Shown: in pieces, positions 38,450 through 49,800 of the stretch | Layout of the letters: each line of letters opens with the position of its first letter | Position numbering within the stretch: the stretch's first letter is position 1 | NCBI RefSeq assembly: GCF_032854445.1 | Contig: NC_088301.1 | Coordinates: 6,494,044-6,558,043, forward strand | Direction of reading: 5' to 3' | Source: Liolophura sinensis | Taxonomy: Eukaryota > Mollusca > Polyplacophora > Chitonida > Chitonidae | Length of the DNA: 64,000 nucleotides | Notes under the pieces: generated by a model | What the model saw: only the letters and a program-made list of their open reading frames with translations | Database searches by the model: none | Told to the model about the DNA's origin: nothing | Translations under genes and position numbers: made by a program

Positions 38450-40165
38450 TCCGTATAAAAATTTAGTCTCGCATTCCCCCTCTGTATAACAGTCCAGTCT
38501 GGTATTCCCTCTCTGTATAACAGCCCAATCTCGCATTTCCTCTCTTTATGACAGCCTAGTCTCATATTCCCTCAGTATTACAACCCAGTCTCGTATTCCC
38601 TCTCTGTATAACAACCCAGTCTCTTATTCCCTCTCTGTATAACAGCCCAGTCTCATATTCCCTCTCTGTATAACTACCCAGTCTCATATTCTCTCTCTGT
38701 ATAACAGAACACTCTTGTATTCCCTCTGTATAACAGCCAAGTCTTGTGCTCCCTCTCTTTATGACAACCCAGTCTTGTATTCCCTCCCTGTATAACAGCC
38801 CAGTCTTGTATTCCCTCTCTGTATAACAACCCAGTCTCAAATTCCCTCTCTGTATAACAGCAGTCTTGTATTCCCTCTGTATAACAGCCAAGTCTTGTAT
38901 TCCCTCTCTGTATAACAGCCCAGTCTTGCATTCCTCTCTGTATAACAGCCTAGTCTTGCATTCCCTCTCTATATAACAGCCAAGTCTTGTATTCCCTCTC
39001 TATATAACAGCCAAGTCTTGTATTCCCTCTGTATGACAGCCAAGTCTTGTATTCCCTCTCTGTATGACAGCCCAGTCTTGTATTCCCTCTCTGTATAACA
39101 GCCCAGTCTTGCATTCCCTTTGTATAACAACCCAGTCTTGTATATGACAGCCCAGTCTTGCATTCCCTCTCTGTATAACAGCCAAATCTTGTATTCCCTC
39201 TCTGTATGACAACCCACTCTTGTGTTCCCTCTCTGTATAACAGCCCAGTCTTGCATTCCCTCTGTATAATGGCCCAGTCTCTTATTCCCTCTTTGTATAA
39301 CAGCCCAGTCTTGTATTCTGTCTCTTATGACAGCCCATTCTTGTATTCCCTCTGTATTACAACCCAGTCTCATATTCCCTCAGTATTACAGCCCAGTCTC
39401 ATATTCCCTCTCTATAACAGCTCAGTCTTGTATTCCCTCTGTGTATGACAACCCAGTCTCGTTTTCCCTTCTATATCACAAACCAGTTTTGTTTTCCCTC
39501 TCTGTAAAACAACCCAGTTTCATTTTCTCTCTTTGCATCACAACCCAGTCTCGTATTCCCTCTCAGCCGTATGACAGTCCAGTTTCATATTCCCACTGTA
39601 TAACAGCCCAGTCTTGTATTCCCTCTCTGTATAATAACCCAGTCTTGTATTCCCTCTGTGTAACAGCCCAGTCTTGTATTCCCCCTCTGTATAACATCCA
39701 AGTCTTGTATTCCCTCTCTGTATAACAGCCCAGTCTTGCATTCCCTCTCTGTATAACATCCAAGTCTTGTATTCCCTCTCTGTATAACAGCCCAGTCTTG
39801 TATTCCAAACAGCCCAGTCTTGCATTCCCTCTCTGTACTACAACCCAGTCTCGTCTTCCCTCTCTGTGTAACAACCCAGTCTCGTATTCCCTCTCTGTAT
39901 AACAGCCCAAGCCCAGTCTTGTATTCCCTCTCTGTATAACAGCCCAGTCTTGTATTCCCTCTGTGTAACACCCCAGTCTTGTATTCCCTCTCTGTATAAC
40001 ATCCAAGTCTTGTATTCCCTCTTGGTATGACAGCCCAGTCTTGTATTCCCTCTCTGTATAACAGCCCAGTCTCATATTCCCTCCATATAACAGCCCAGTC
40101 TTGTGTTCACTCTCTCTATGACAGCTCAATCTCTTATTCCCTCTCCGTATGACAGCCCAGTCTCC
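38450..40165 (-). repeat. 31-bp minisatellite just downstream of PGAP6
   Basis: About 55 units of TATTCCCTCTCTGTATAACA plus GCCCAGTCTTG, with many 27-35-bp variants. The unit length is one more than a multiple of three and the unit has no stop in any minus-strand frame, so translation rotates through the frames and gives overlapping open frames (for example 39563-40174, 203 codons). The plus strand is pyrimidine-rich. I regard the frames as non-coding. Confidence 0.93.
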
Positions 40166-40476
40166 CATTTTCATGTTTTCTTGTAATGTTCAGTACCTAA
40201 GCATAATACAAACGTAAATTATCGGTGTAAATAGTTAGGCCTACATGTACACTGACATAGATTATTTGATGTTCACCAAAGAAGTTCATTTGTAAACATG
40301 TTATCTTTACAATTGTTCACGTAATGATGTGCCATTTTGTTTTCGTAAATTATTTTGTATTAAAGTCGATCTACATCATGACTGGCACTAATTATTAATA
40401 GCATACTGTGACCAAAGTGAAAATAATGCACACATACATCGTTGTATATACTTATATGATGTGTTTTTAGTATACT

Positions 40477-40511
<35 letters not shown>
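40477..40511. repeat. (TG)n(TA)n microsatellite
   Basis: A TG run of about 6 units directly followed by an AT run of about 11 units. Confidence 0.9.
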
Positions 40512-41039
40512 TATTAGGATTTAGATGTTTCTTTGCACTACTACACGTATATTTATATTCTACCTTTCACAGCATGCATCGTTGATTGTACATGTACATG
40601 TGAATTTAAAGTTCTCTGTCAAGTTGTCCCATGTCAAGTTGGTAATGATTGAAGGAAATAAACCTTCTGTAGTATGCACTATATTTAAGTATTGCCTAGG
40701 TTTATTGAAGTACTGCATATGTTTGGTTTGGTGTACAATTTGTGTTCACAGTTCAGAAATCACCTCCCAGTTTTGGTGGAAAGCTTTCAAGCTGTAATTC
40801 AGACCGTTTTTAAAACTGATGGCCACAAACGTTATCTGCTTTCCATGGCAGTTTGAAGGCGGCATAGTTTTTAATCCAGCAAGTTAGCTATAGCATGAAG
40901 CAGGACCTTCCAGGTTCACTTTCCATCAGATTTTCACGTTTTAGGGCAATAATCCAAGAACTATGGCAGCTTGAAAACAGAGTGGTCAGTAAGCACAGTT
41001 CACCACAATCAGAACTGAGTGTGTCCTCAGGATTTCGTC

Positions 41040-41400
41040 TCTACCCTTTGCCCATTCCAGTTGCCATTGATAAAATAGAGACGAGTGAGCTATCCATGGC
41101 ATATACCTGCCCACACCATGACACTAGCACCACCATAATGTTCCCCAACACCGCACCATACATGGAGTCTGCCATCAGCGCGACACAGTTAGTACCGAGA
41201 CTCATTGCTGAAGAGCACTGACCTCCACCGTGCATTAGTGTCCAGTGCACCTGAACATTGGCCCAAGCCAGTCAGATTTGAAACCAGGCTGCCTTGAGAT
41301 CAAAGCCCCAATGTGGTCGGCGGGCTCAGGCGGTTTCAGACTGATGGGTTGTGCAGGCCAAGAGTTTCATCAGTAGTTTGTGTCGCTGGTTGGAGCTGAT
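41040..41400 (-). pseudogene. Tc1/mariner-like transposase relic
   Basis: Reading the minus strand across frames gives phrases of the Tc1 DDE domain: RRPHWGFD, then WRSVLFSNESRY (the FSDES motif region with the second catalytic Asp changed to Asn), SVMVWAG and a degraded form of the INGNLNAQRYRDEIL block. In-frame stops and frameshifts separate them and no intact start or inverted termini were recognised, so the copy is dead. The plus-strand frame 40895-41221 is the antisense shadow. Confidence 0.75.
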
Positions 41401-41756
41401 CTTGGGAGGGGCTGGAGTACGCAAAATAAATAATTTTAGGGAGCATGTTTCATGGAAGGTCATTTTAACATAGCATTTTTGGTTTGTGAGTTTCTATTTT
41501 TGTTGGGTGTATATTGACTTGGAGGTACAGTGATACATGACAATATATGGCTACTGTGGCAACCTCCAACGTTGTTATCTGTGGATTGCAAGACATGGTC
41601 TGACCAATGTTTACCAATCAAAAATGAAACTGTAGTAGTTCTACTCTGGACAAAAATTGGGTGCAGAGAAAAAGTGATGACTACTATTTACCTTCATGAA
41701 GAACAAGATCATTATGTAGAGATAGCAATTACACCCTGGTTTATTCTACACAAAGT

Positions 41757-41820
41757 AATGCCCTCAGAATATGCTGAAAAAAACACCTTGAAAACATGCG
41801 AAAAGGTTGAAGAATTACAG
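41757..41820. mobile_element. MITE family 1, 3' end fragment
   Basis: Shares TAATGCCCTCAGAATATGCT, ACACCTTG and the terminal ATGCGAAAAGGTTGAAGAAT|TACAG with the copies at 51334, 56224 and 59150. The left part is absent. Confidence 0.7.
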
Positions 41821-42390
41821 TTTGTGTAAAAGTGTGTTCACCTGGAAAAGCTCTGTCACCATTACACTGAATATGCAGAATGCCCTTGGTCAGCCCATGG
41901 GTTAGAGCCTTAATATTGAAGCACATGCATGTGGCCAGTAATCTGAATTTTGCAGACTGCACTCAAGTGATTAAATATCAATATACATACCAGTGCGTAA
42001 TGCAAGGGATTTGGTAACGACCACTGAACATGTAAGTGAATCAAATAGCTGTGGTTTGCAATTTAGTAGAAAAATACTAAAAAGCAAACTGAAAAAAGAA
42101 TAATCCGAAAAAAAGAATAATAGGATTACAGCTTTCAGCTGAAAGCCCAATTAATACATTTCAAAAACAGGATGTATGTTCTGATAGTAAGAGGGGACTG
42201 ATTTTGAATGAAATAGATGTTTACACAATAATCAATAACTGTCTTATATGTTTTATTGCATAACAGTATTTTTTAAGGCACATCATACTTCACTTGTGAG
42301 GGTCAATGAATCAAATCTTTCATGTTCTACAGACAATAACAATACAAACATAAAGCTTAACCAATGGAAGACAGATGTGGCCACTCGCCT

Positions 42391-42705
42391 CCTAGAGCCA
42401 CATACCCACAGGTCAAAAATACGAGAGTCAAGGTTAACAAAAACCACACAATTATTTAGAAAAAAATTTGTGTTTTTTTGTTAATCTTGATGGGTTTTAT
42501 GACCAGACACAAGAGTCGAGAAATCAAAAATACAAGATTAGTGAAACTGTGCAATATATTATTGCTGATCTTGTGCAGTTTGTTAAAAAAACTGCATGCT
42601 TTTTCAGTTATTTTCAGGTAAATTTTAACAAACCATGTTATATTAGTAATAATATCTTTTTGGTAAAATCTCGACTCATGGGTATCAAAAGATGTGGCTC
42701 CAGAA
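42391..42705. repeat. Imperfect long inverted repeat
   Basis: Left arm TAGAGCCACATACCCACAG pairs imperfectly with the right arm TGGGTATCAAAAGATGTGGCTC, about 315 bp apart, with further weak pairing inside. It may be an old non-autonomous DNA element. No coding signature. Confidence 0.4.
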
Positions 42706-43608
42706 TGTAAATGGTACATCTGTCTTCCATAATAACCTCTATATACATGAAGAAATGAACAGCAGCAGTCCTAGGAACATCAGTCCACAAACACGCCATT
42801 CTCAACAACAACTTAACATCACAGAAAAAAGAAATTGTACAAAAAAGCTTAAAGTGAGTTAAGAAGCTCTGTTAAGCAAAGCCAGTGAGTAATTTACTGG
42901 TGAAAAAAACCATCGTTGAGTTATATGAGAATCTACATCAGGAAGAAGCAATTCCATGTCTTCACCAAATCCCAACACGCACTGATCACCTGGTTAAAGC
43001 TGCATTAACACTGTGCAACTTGTCGTATTAACTAGTCGATCAAAATAAGACCAACCCTATATTTGCTATAATATACCCTAATTCTTCTAAAACTTGGGAC
43101 AGATATTAGTAGTGTTGAAAGTAGAATATCACATTTCTTTACCAGCCTTTTGGAAAAGTAAAGATATGGGTGTGTTGTTCATTAGATGGTCTAATGACCA
43201 TGTGAGAAAAAGAAACTCAATATTCCTGCCAGAATATATTTGCTAAAATGAGCAGATCAGATGTCCCCAAATTTAGAAGAAATAGGGTAGTAAAAGATAC
43301 CTTGTTTTTCTTCAACAAACCAAATTTGATGGGTTAATATTATACAAATATTACACTGTGTTAACACAGCTTTAGAGGTCATGAAATCAAATTCTGTACA
43401 CAAAATAATTGCAGGACTGTACTAAATTGTACATTATACATGTAACATTCTGCTACAGCAGAGAATCAACACGACAACACTGTTCACATAACTGTAGATT
43501 TCAATAAATATATGTACACACACAAGGATTAATACATATACCAGGAGCCTTCCTGATGTTACATTCATTGTTAAGGGACAGAACCAAGCGTGTTACAGGT
43601 CACAGTGA

Positions 43609-43614
43609 TTTATT
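43609..43614 (-). promoter_or_regulatory. Candidate poly(A) signal of RAD17
   Basis: AATAAA on the minus strand, about 230 nt beyond the RAD17 stop codon. Confidence 0.55.
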
Positions 43615-43844
43615 TAATTATGATTGGTGTTCAGCACTATACATAACAACTTTTCACTTTCAACATAAAGAGATTACTACTAATGATGAACCAGTCAAGC
43701 ACACATCAGAACTTTATACATGTACATTTAATAGAGTATGATTGATGGCAATACAGATAAATAGCCTTGTAGTCAAATTCACAGCACTAAAGAATTTCAT
43801 TACACTTGTGCCACACTTGCAAGTCAGTCAATGGCTTTGAACAA

Positions 43845-46697
43845 TCAATCATCAAATTCGTCAAACTCATCAATTACTATCTCCTCATCTTCTGCTGGTA
43901 CTTTGACTGTGGACTGACTGTTGGATATGATGGTATCACTGCTGTCCTCGTTGTGACAGACCACACTTGGCATAGACACCTTGGGAGCTGAGAGACAGGA
44001 AAATCCATCCTCATTTTCCTCTTGTATCTCAGTACCTTCCTTATCGTCCAGCTTAACTAGACCTTTCATCTCGGCAAACCTGCAAATCTCCTGTAGAAAG
44101 GCGATCTGCCGAGGGTTGTGCAGGGTGATGTTAATCAGGGAAATGTACGGCAAGGTTTCTGCGAAAAGAACCTCTGGTGTGCACCAATGTGCCTGGAACA
44201 AAGCCTTGCCAGCATCGGTTGTATCACGAGTCTTTCTGGTAGATGCATACAGTTGTGGCTTGTGCAGGGGCTTCCAGCCTCTCCCAGACCCACTTGGAGG
44301 ACCAGCACAGTTAGAGTGCATCAGACCTCTCACTGCCACAGAGGAGGCATAGGCGTCCATGAGGCGTTTGGCAGCCCACTGTGATGTCAGAAAGTCAGCA
44401 ATGCTGAAGTACTCGCTAGCTCGCTCCACATCCTCAATGGTGGAGAAAAACTCAAGGTAGTTCTGGTGTAAATATGCATTAAAGAAGTCACCTGAGATGT
44501 GACACCTGTCGATGACGTCCTCGGCATTTACCTGCAATGGCGTTCTATTGTGATGGCTCAAGTGTGACGGTAGTAGGGTCAGACTTTGTGTGGAGTCCTC
44601 AGGGTCGCGTTTAGCATACAACACCCTGCCTAGAGCGCGGAACAGGAAGAGAGAGGAATCCCTGAAGCCCAGAGCCCCTTCTTTTCCTTCCCCGCAGCCA
44701 GAATCTGTTTTGCTTTTGGACAAACCTTTACCTCTTTGTGTTTGGCCTTTCTTGACTGTTCCTTTAGTAACTTTCACTTGTCCCTTCACAATCTCCCCTT
44801 TCCCTTTCAGTGAAGCAAACTGAAGGGCATTCACAGCACCCCTTATATCACCTGCACAAGACATTGCAATGGACTCTACTACTGTAGCTGTAGGTTTGGT
44901 GAATGTATTGCTTTTTCCAGGCTGACTATCTTCCGAATTCGCAATACGAGTCAGAAGCTTCGTCAGCAAAGTCATTGCCACAGGATTAAAGCTGATGTTG
45001 CTAATGTTTAACTCAGCCTGTATACTGGGTGGAAACAGCAGCCTTTCATTAGACTGACCACTAGCACTGTCGCTGACAACAAACACCAGAGGGCACTTTC
45101 CTTGCTGTTTGTATTTCCGTAACACATCATGAAAGCTTTGCGGGTCCTTGAAGAAAAAGTTTGGAAAGTCTTCGATGATAACAACTTTTCCTGAGGAGCT
45201 ACTTCCTCCGAATATCTGCAAGGTCTGATATTTGTTTGCTCTGAGAAGGAAGTCTTGAAAAACCTTGACTTGAGACTCACTGTCTGAAAGCTTCTTCCCA
45301 GTGAAACTGTCGACAGTCCAGTCTTCCCTGCTCCGGCCGCTATTGGTTGGGTTAATCCATTCCTGTATGTCCAGTCCCATCTCTCTGGCCAGCACTTTCA
45401 GCGTTGCTGTCTTTCCACAACCTGCTGGTCCAGTTAGTAACAGCAATGGGCATGCCCTGCCAGCTTTCTTCTGGTAATTCTGAAACCACATCTCTACTTC
45501 ACCCACTTTCTTGGGATGAACAGCCAGATCAGCTTTAGTCTGGGGACAGTACTTTTCTGACCACAATGCTTCAGCACTGACAACTGTTCTCTTTTGCACA
45601 GATCGTCCAAGATGGCCTTTGGCACCTCCACTGCCCAGTGAACGACATGGTTGTGTTCGAGATGTGGCAGAAGGAAATGAGCCCGCAAAGCTTGTATTTG
45701 ACAGTTTTGCCTGCTTAGTTTTGACAGCTTTCTGTGAGCCTGAATCCATAAAGTCATCAAAGCTGTCAAAGGATGGAGCTACCCACTGTGCTGGTTTCTT
45801 CATTGTTCCCTTGCTTACTTGTGACGTTGGACGATTACTTGTGAACTTTTTTGTACTGGGACAGTGCAAACCCACAAAGAGAATATCATCATCATCGTCG
45901 TCATCATCAAGATCTTGCCATTCTGTAACAGAAACAAATAAAAGGCTACTGGTCAAAATGTACAGATCTATGTTCAAATGTCCTAACCACGTCTGTTAAA
46001 ACAAAATAACTTCTACAGGTGAGTTCACATGACACAGGTACTCCAGGTGAAAACAAAGCCAGTTTTTAAATGAAAATTATACCCTTTAGATAAGAAATTC
46101 TTTCGGGAAAAGTAATCAGAATGTGCCTAGCCTTCACATGTAATAGTTTCAGTGTTCTGTAGTACTTTCAACTTTAGGAATCGGCAAAAATCAGCGTATC
46201 ACCTCCTGCTCCTTGCCTGGAACCTATGTGCTTGAAACTATAAATTTGTCCTGCAACTTCTGGATGGATTAAAATAACAAATGCCTCTTGAAGTTTCATA
46301 AACTTTAGATTATGAACTGAAAGCACATATTATGCAGGAAAAAAGAAAAACATTCTTGATTTTGCCCCGTTACGTATGGACTGATGAAGCCGGACGGTAG
46401 AGAGCATTCAAGTGCAGAACAACTCCCAAGAATGATGAGATATTTTACTTTTCGCTAATGTGTGAAAAACAAATCGTTGTTGTTGTTTTATTTTAATCAG
46501 TTAATGTCATAGGGCACTCATGAGAAAGAAATAGCATCATCTCAACAAAAATGTGTAGTGAAATATATTCAAGAAATAAGAATTGTTTCTAATCTAAAAT
46601 CAAATGGCTCTGGAGAAGCCACTTGTTAAGGCATTAATCTGGCAAAGTCGCCAAGGTAATTCTGATCAATTTTACCCGATTTTGTAGACGCCGCCAT
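43845..46697 (-). CDS. RAD17: RAD17, checkpoint clamp loader
   Basis: Nuclear AAA+ protein that replaces RFC1 in the RFC2-5 complex and loads the 9-1-1 clamp at damaged DNA. Exon 1 runs 46697 to 46676 (ATG GCG GCG..., donor TCGG|GTAAAA, phase 1). Exon 2 runs 45922 to 43845 (acceptor TTCTGTTACAG, stop TGA 43847-43845). The join gives MAASTKSEWQDL and 699 residues; human is 681. Seen in order: an acidic run, DDDDDDDDILFVGL (about 14-27); WVAPSFDSFDDF (about 54-65), a conserved N-terminal motif; Walker A GPAGCGKT (about 172-179); Walker B VVIIED (about 254-259); AAA+ lid motifs (CAGDIRGAVNALQF); the RAD17 helical region (LHQNYLEFF, RGLMHSN, LHKPQ); an acidic tail EEIVIDEFDEFDD like the 9-1-1-binding tail. 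ATG at 45977 would add only intron sequence. Having one intron is striking beside intron-rich neighbours. Confidence 0.93.
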
Positions 46698-46871
46698 TTT
46701 GTTTCACCGTAGTCATGTGTTTCGACTCGTACATTTACAAGAACCTGATTCATCTTATTCCCATGTGCTCCTCGGAGGTGACATACATAGTACACCATGC
46801 TATAACATGGGATCATGGGACTCCAAAGGGAGTGAGTCGGACTGTGGTACTGGATAGAAACAGGTGTCAAG
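46698..46871. promoter_or_regulatory. Bidirectional promoter region between RAD17 and TECR
   Basis: Only 174 bp separate the RAD17 ATG (minus, 46697) and the proposed TECR ATG (plus, 46872). Both 5' UTRs and the shared core promoter must fit here or overlap. No TATA box in a convincing position was seen. An ATG at 46715 on the plus strand opens a frame across the TECR start, so TECR transcription probably begins downstream of it or the start is reached by leaky scanning. Confidence 0.6.
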
Positions 46872-49800
46872 ATGGTGGTAAGATCAATGTGCAGGTTCAA
46901 CTATTATATGTTTGCATGGCTTTAGATCTGGTTTAGTGACATGATATTGCATATATTTACAATAATCTGCATGAGATGCTGCTAGTTTAGCTGTGACATC
47001 CTTGCCACAGCAGTGTGTAGTTCAGTTGACCTAACGGCCTACATGATCATGTACATTTACATGTGTGTGGACATTCTTCATACTGTAGCAATATGTCTTA
47101 TAAGATGGTAACAGAGTACATGTATTTTTCGAAAGTTAGCCTTTATTGGAACATGTGAAGGTTGTGGTCCTGACGGCGCCTTCCAATATTATTTTGAAGC
47201 CAGTACTGTATAGTGACTTCAAAATAATATTGAAGCAAAGCCAAAAGGTGCCGGCATGCAGCACTGTGAAGGGTTAAGCCCGAGTCATGGAAATTCTTCA
47301 CATTGGGTGACACACATTGAAACATGCATTTTAGGCATCTAGTAAGTACACTCAGGATTAGGTGGAAGGTGGGAGCTCCCGAAAGCTTACGTGGCTACAA
47401 GGCGTGATTTACCTCTCCCTGCTCATGACACTATTGAGCCAACGGACCCGACTATGCAAGATGATTATACTGTAGTAGCAACTATAGTAAAATCACACCT
47501 TTTAGTGACGTTAATTTGCGAGAACCCCCATCTTTCATGCCTTTCATGCTGGTGTGAAGATGCAGTAAATGCATGTTCCTTACTGTCAAACAAACACATT
47601 TGGAACTTTTTCACTCCGTAACTCTCACAATTCACGCTGCAAAATATCATTTGTTATGGTACCAGATTGGCTGCCGTCATGTCAATATCAGGTCATAAAG
47701 GAACACTACCTGTTATGTTCAAGTAACCGTCTGAAAAGTATCCACTGCATCTCATCTTCTACTAAAGATAAATGTATTAAATGAAGGGAAAATCCCCCAT
47801 CGGATATAGTGAATGAAAGATCCACACAGAACACATTATGGTATTATAACAGGATAGATGATGTTATGGTAAATGACACAAAGTTTACGTGGAAGTCATG
47901 TCGCAGCATTATCTTTTGATTCGTTAATGTTGTCAGAGACCTCGTTATGCAAAAAATATGCGTACACATGTATTTCACCTACAAATGGATTTCACTGAGA
48001 AATATCTGTCAACAACCTCTCATATAATATGAATGATGTATGTCACTCTACGTGCACATTGTTTCGTTACCATTAAAACTGTCCTCTTGTTGCAGAAGAG
48101 TTACTTTTCCCATGTTTTGAAATCGCAGACCTCTCATTAAACACAGAAAACATACTCCGAAAACTACATGTACCTTAATTAACCTTGACTTCTTTTCTGT
48201 ATCACCATGTGCAAGTCTGGCATATCGGGAGTCGGACTGGCTCTGACACAATAGGAGTTCGCACAACAGTGAGATTGGCTATGTATCAAATAAAGTGTAT
48301 GTTTTGATTATGATTACCGATATGCAAAGCTGCCCAGGTGTGATTTATGTGTCACCAGCCACAGGAAAGATTATTTTTTTGTAAAGTTGTCGCTTTAAAT
48401 GCAGTTTGACATGATCTGCTGGCAATTTGCAAGTAAGGATTCGTGGGGTGTGAAAGTCTGTTTTACTTTTGTACATAAAGAGCTCTGCATTTTCAGGGAT
48501 ATTTGACGTCACTCCACATTTGCAAAGGTATTAAGTAGTCGTTCTTCTTCTCCAGAGAGTTTTCTCTCAAATCCCCGTTCATCATAAAATGGCGATCGTA
48601 AAAAAATTGTGGTGCACCTTTTTGTGAAGTAAGCCTATGTGTACTAAATTCATTATGAGGAAAACATGAACCATTGGTGGTAGGAGCATAGACCGACTGC
48701 TCAGTGAAGCGTGAGCTTGTGTATTACATTCTTGAAATGTCCATATAATCCCCTGACCACCCCCGATTCTTTCCCATGGCACCCAGTCAGTAGGAACCAC
48801 AGTCAGTGCAGTGAATCATGGGATGCACTTTCCAAGTCTTAGGGCGAAACTTTAGGTCATTTACTGTAGTCCAGATTTCGAGGAAAATTGAACATCAGCT
48901 TGAAATGGCAGTTCCTCAACTTGAAATGAGACCTGAAGTAATTTCATATATGATTTCAGGCTAATTTGTGATAGATTTTGTGTATTTCTGATGATCCTTT
49001 GTGTGTTTCAGGTAGAAATCCTTGATGCAAAATCCCAGAAGCCGCTGGCAACACTGACTTCTGTGAGTTAAATTTTCAAGATATGGAAATAAGAAAAATT
49101 ATGCGTTAGCATGCATGAGTGAAAACACCACTGAAAATTTTATCCAATGTAATTGGAAAATCAGTTGAATGTTTCAGTACTATGATGAGTTTTTTCCCCA
49201 CTTTTTGTGTCATTGACTATTATAACCTATTTTTTCCCTTTCACACACTAGTGATAAAATTGCTTGTTAATACACATGAGCAGACATCACACTGGTAACC
49301 ATGAGACACACACGTGGATTTAGCCGAAATTTGTAATCACATTTCAAAATTTCCTCCTATTTACCCTATCTCTTCCATGTTAACTTTTTGAGAATCACCC
49401 CATTGGCTAAACCTCTGCTGTAAGAAGAATTCTGCCAAAAGTGAAAATAGTTCAATGAACTTAACATCACTGGAATCTAACAATTTTCTGTCACTTTAAT
49501 TTAATTCACTCCTTAAACTAGATTCATGCTAGTATAAATTTTATGAAATGTTGATGAACTTGTTAAAGTGCTCAGTTGCTTGTTGTAGTTAGCAGCTAAT
49601 CATAGTGGATATACATAATGATGATTTCTAATGTTTCATAATTTTAGTAGAAAGATCTGAATATTTGAATATTTTAATTCCTTGATGCATCATTCAAATC
49701 TCTTTTGTATGGACAGGTCACACCAGCTTCTACCATTTTAGATGTCAAAAAGGAATATAGAAAAATAAGTAAGTTTAGATTTTTGTTGGTGATCAAAAAA

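Larger units (their letters stand above)
40166..43600. other. Intergenic region between convergent PGAP6 and RAD17
   Basis: Contains a (TG)n(TA)n microsatellite at about 40477-40511, a Tc1-like transposase relic (about 41040-41400), a MITE family 1 3' fragment (41757-41820) and an imperfect inverted-repeat element (about 42391-42705). No intact gene was found; the 108-codon frame 40895-41221 lies over the Tc1 relic on the opposite strand. Confidence 0.6.

Noticed and set aside
38562-40174. Several 80-203-codon frames on the minus strand with REYKTGLLY-like repeats
   Set aside because: They are the same 31-bp repeat read in rotating frames; no splice sites or unique sequence support a gene.
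40895-41221. A 108-codon plus-strand frame starting with ATG
   Set aside because: It is the antisense shadow of a decayed Tc1-like transposase; no domain is recognised on the plus strand.
45923-45977. ATG at 45977 as the RAD17 start
   Set aside because: The extra residues translate a polypyrimidine tract ending in TTACAG, a typical acceptor. An upstream 22-nt exon with good Kozak context and matching phase gives a better start.
46715-46936. A 73-codon frame as the TECR N terminus
   Set aside because: Its phase at the donor does not fit the next TECR exon and would meet a stop at once.
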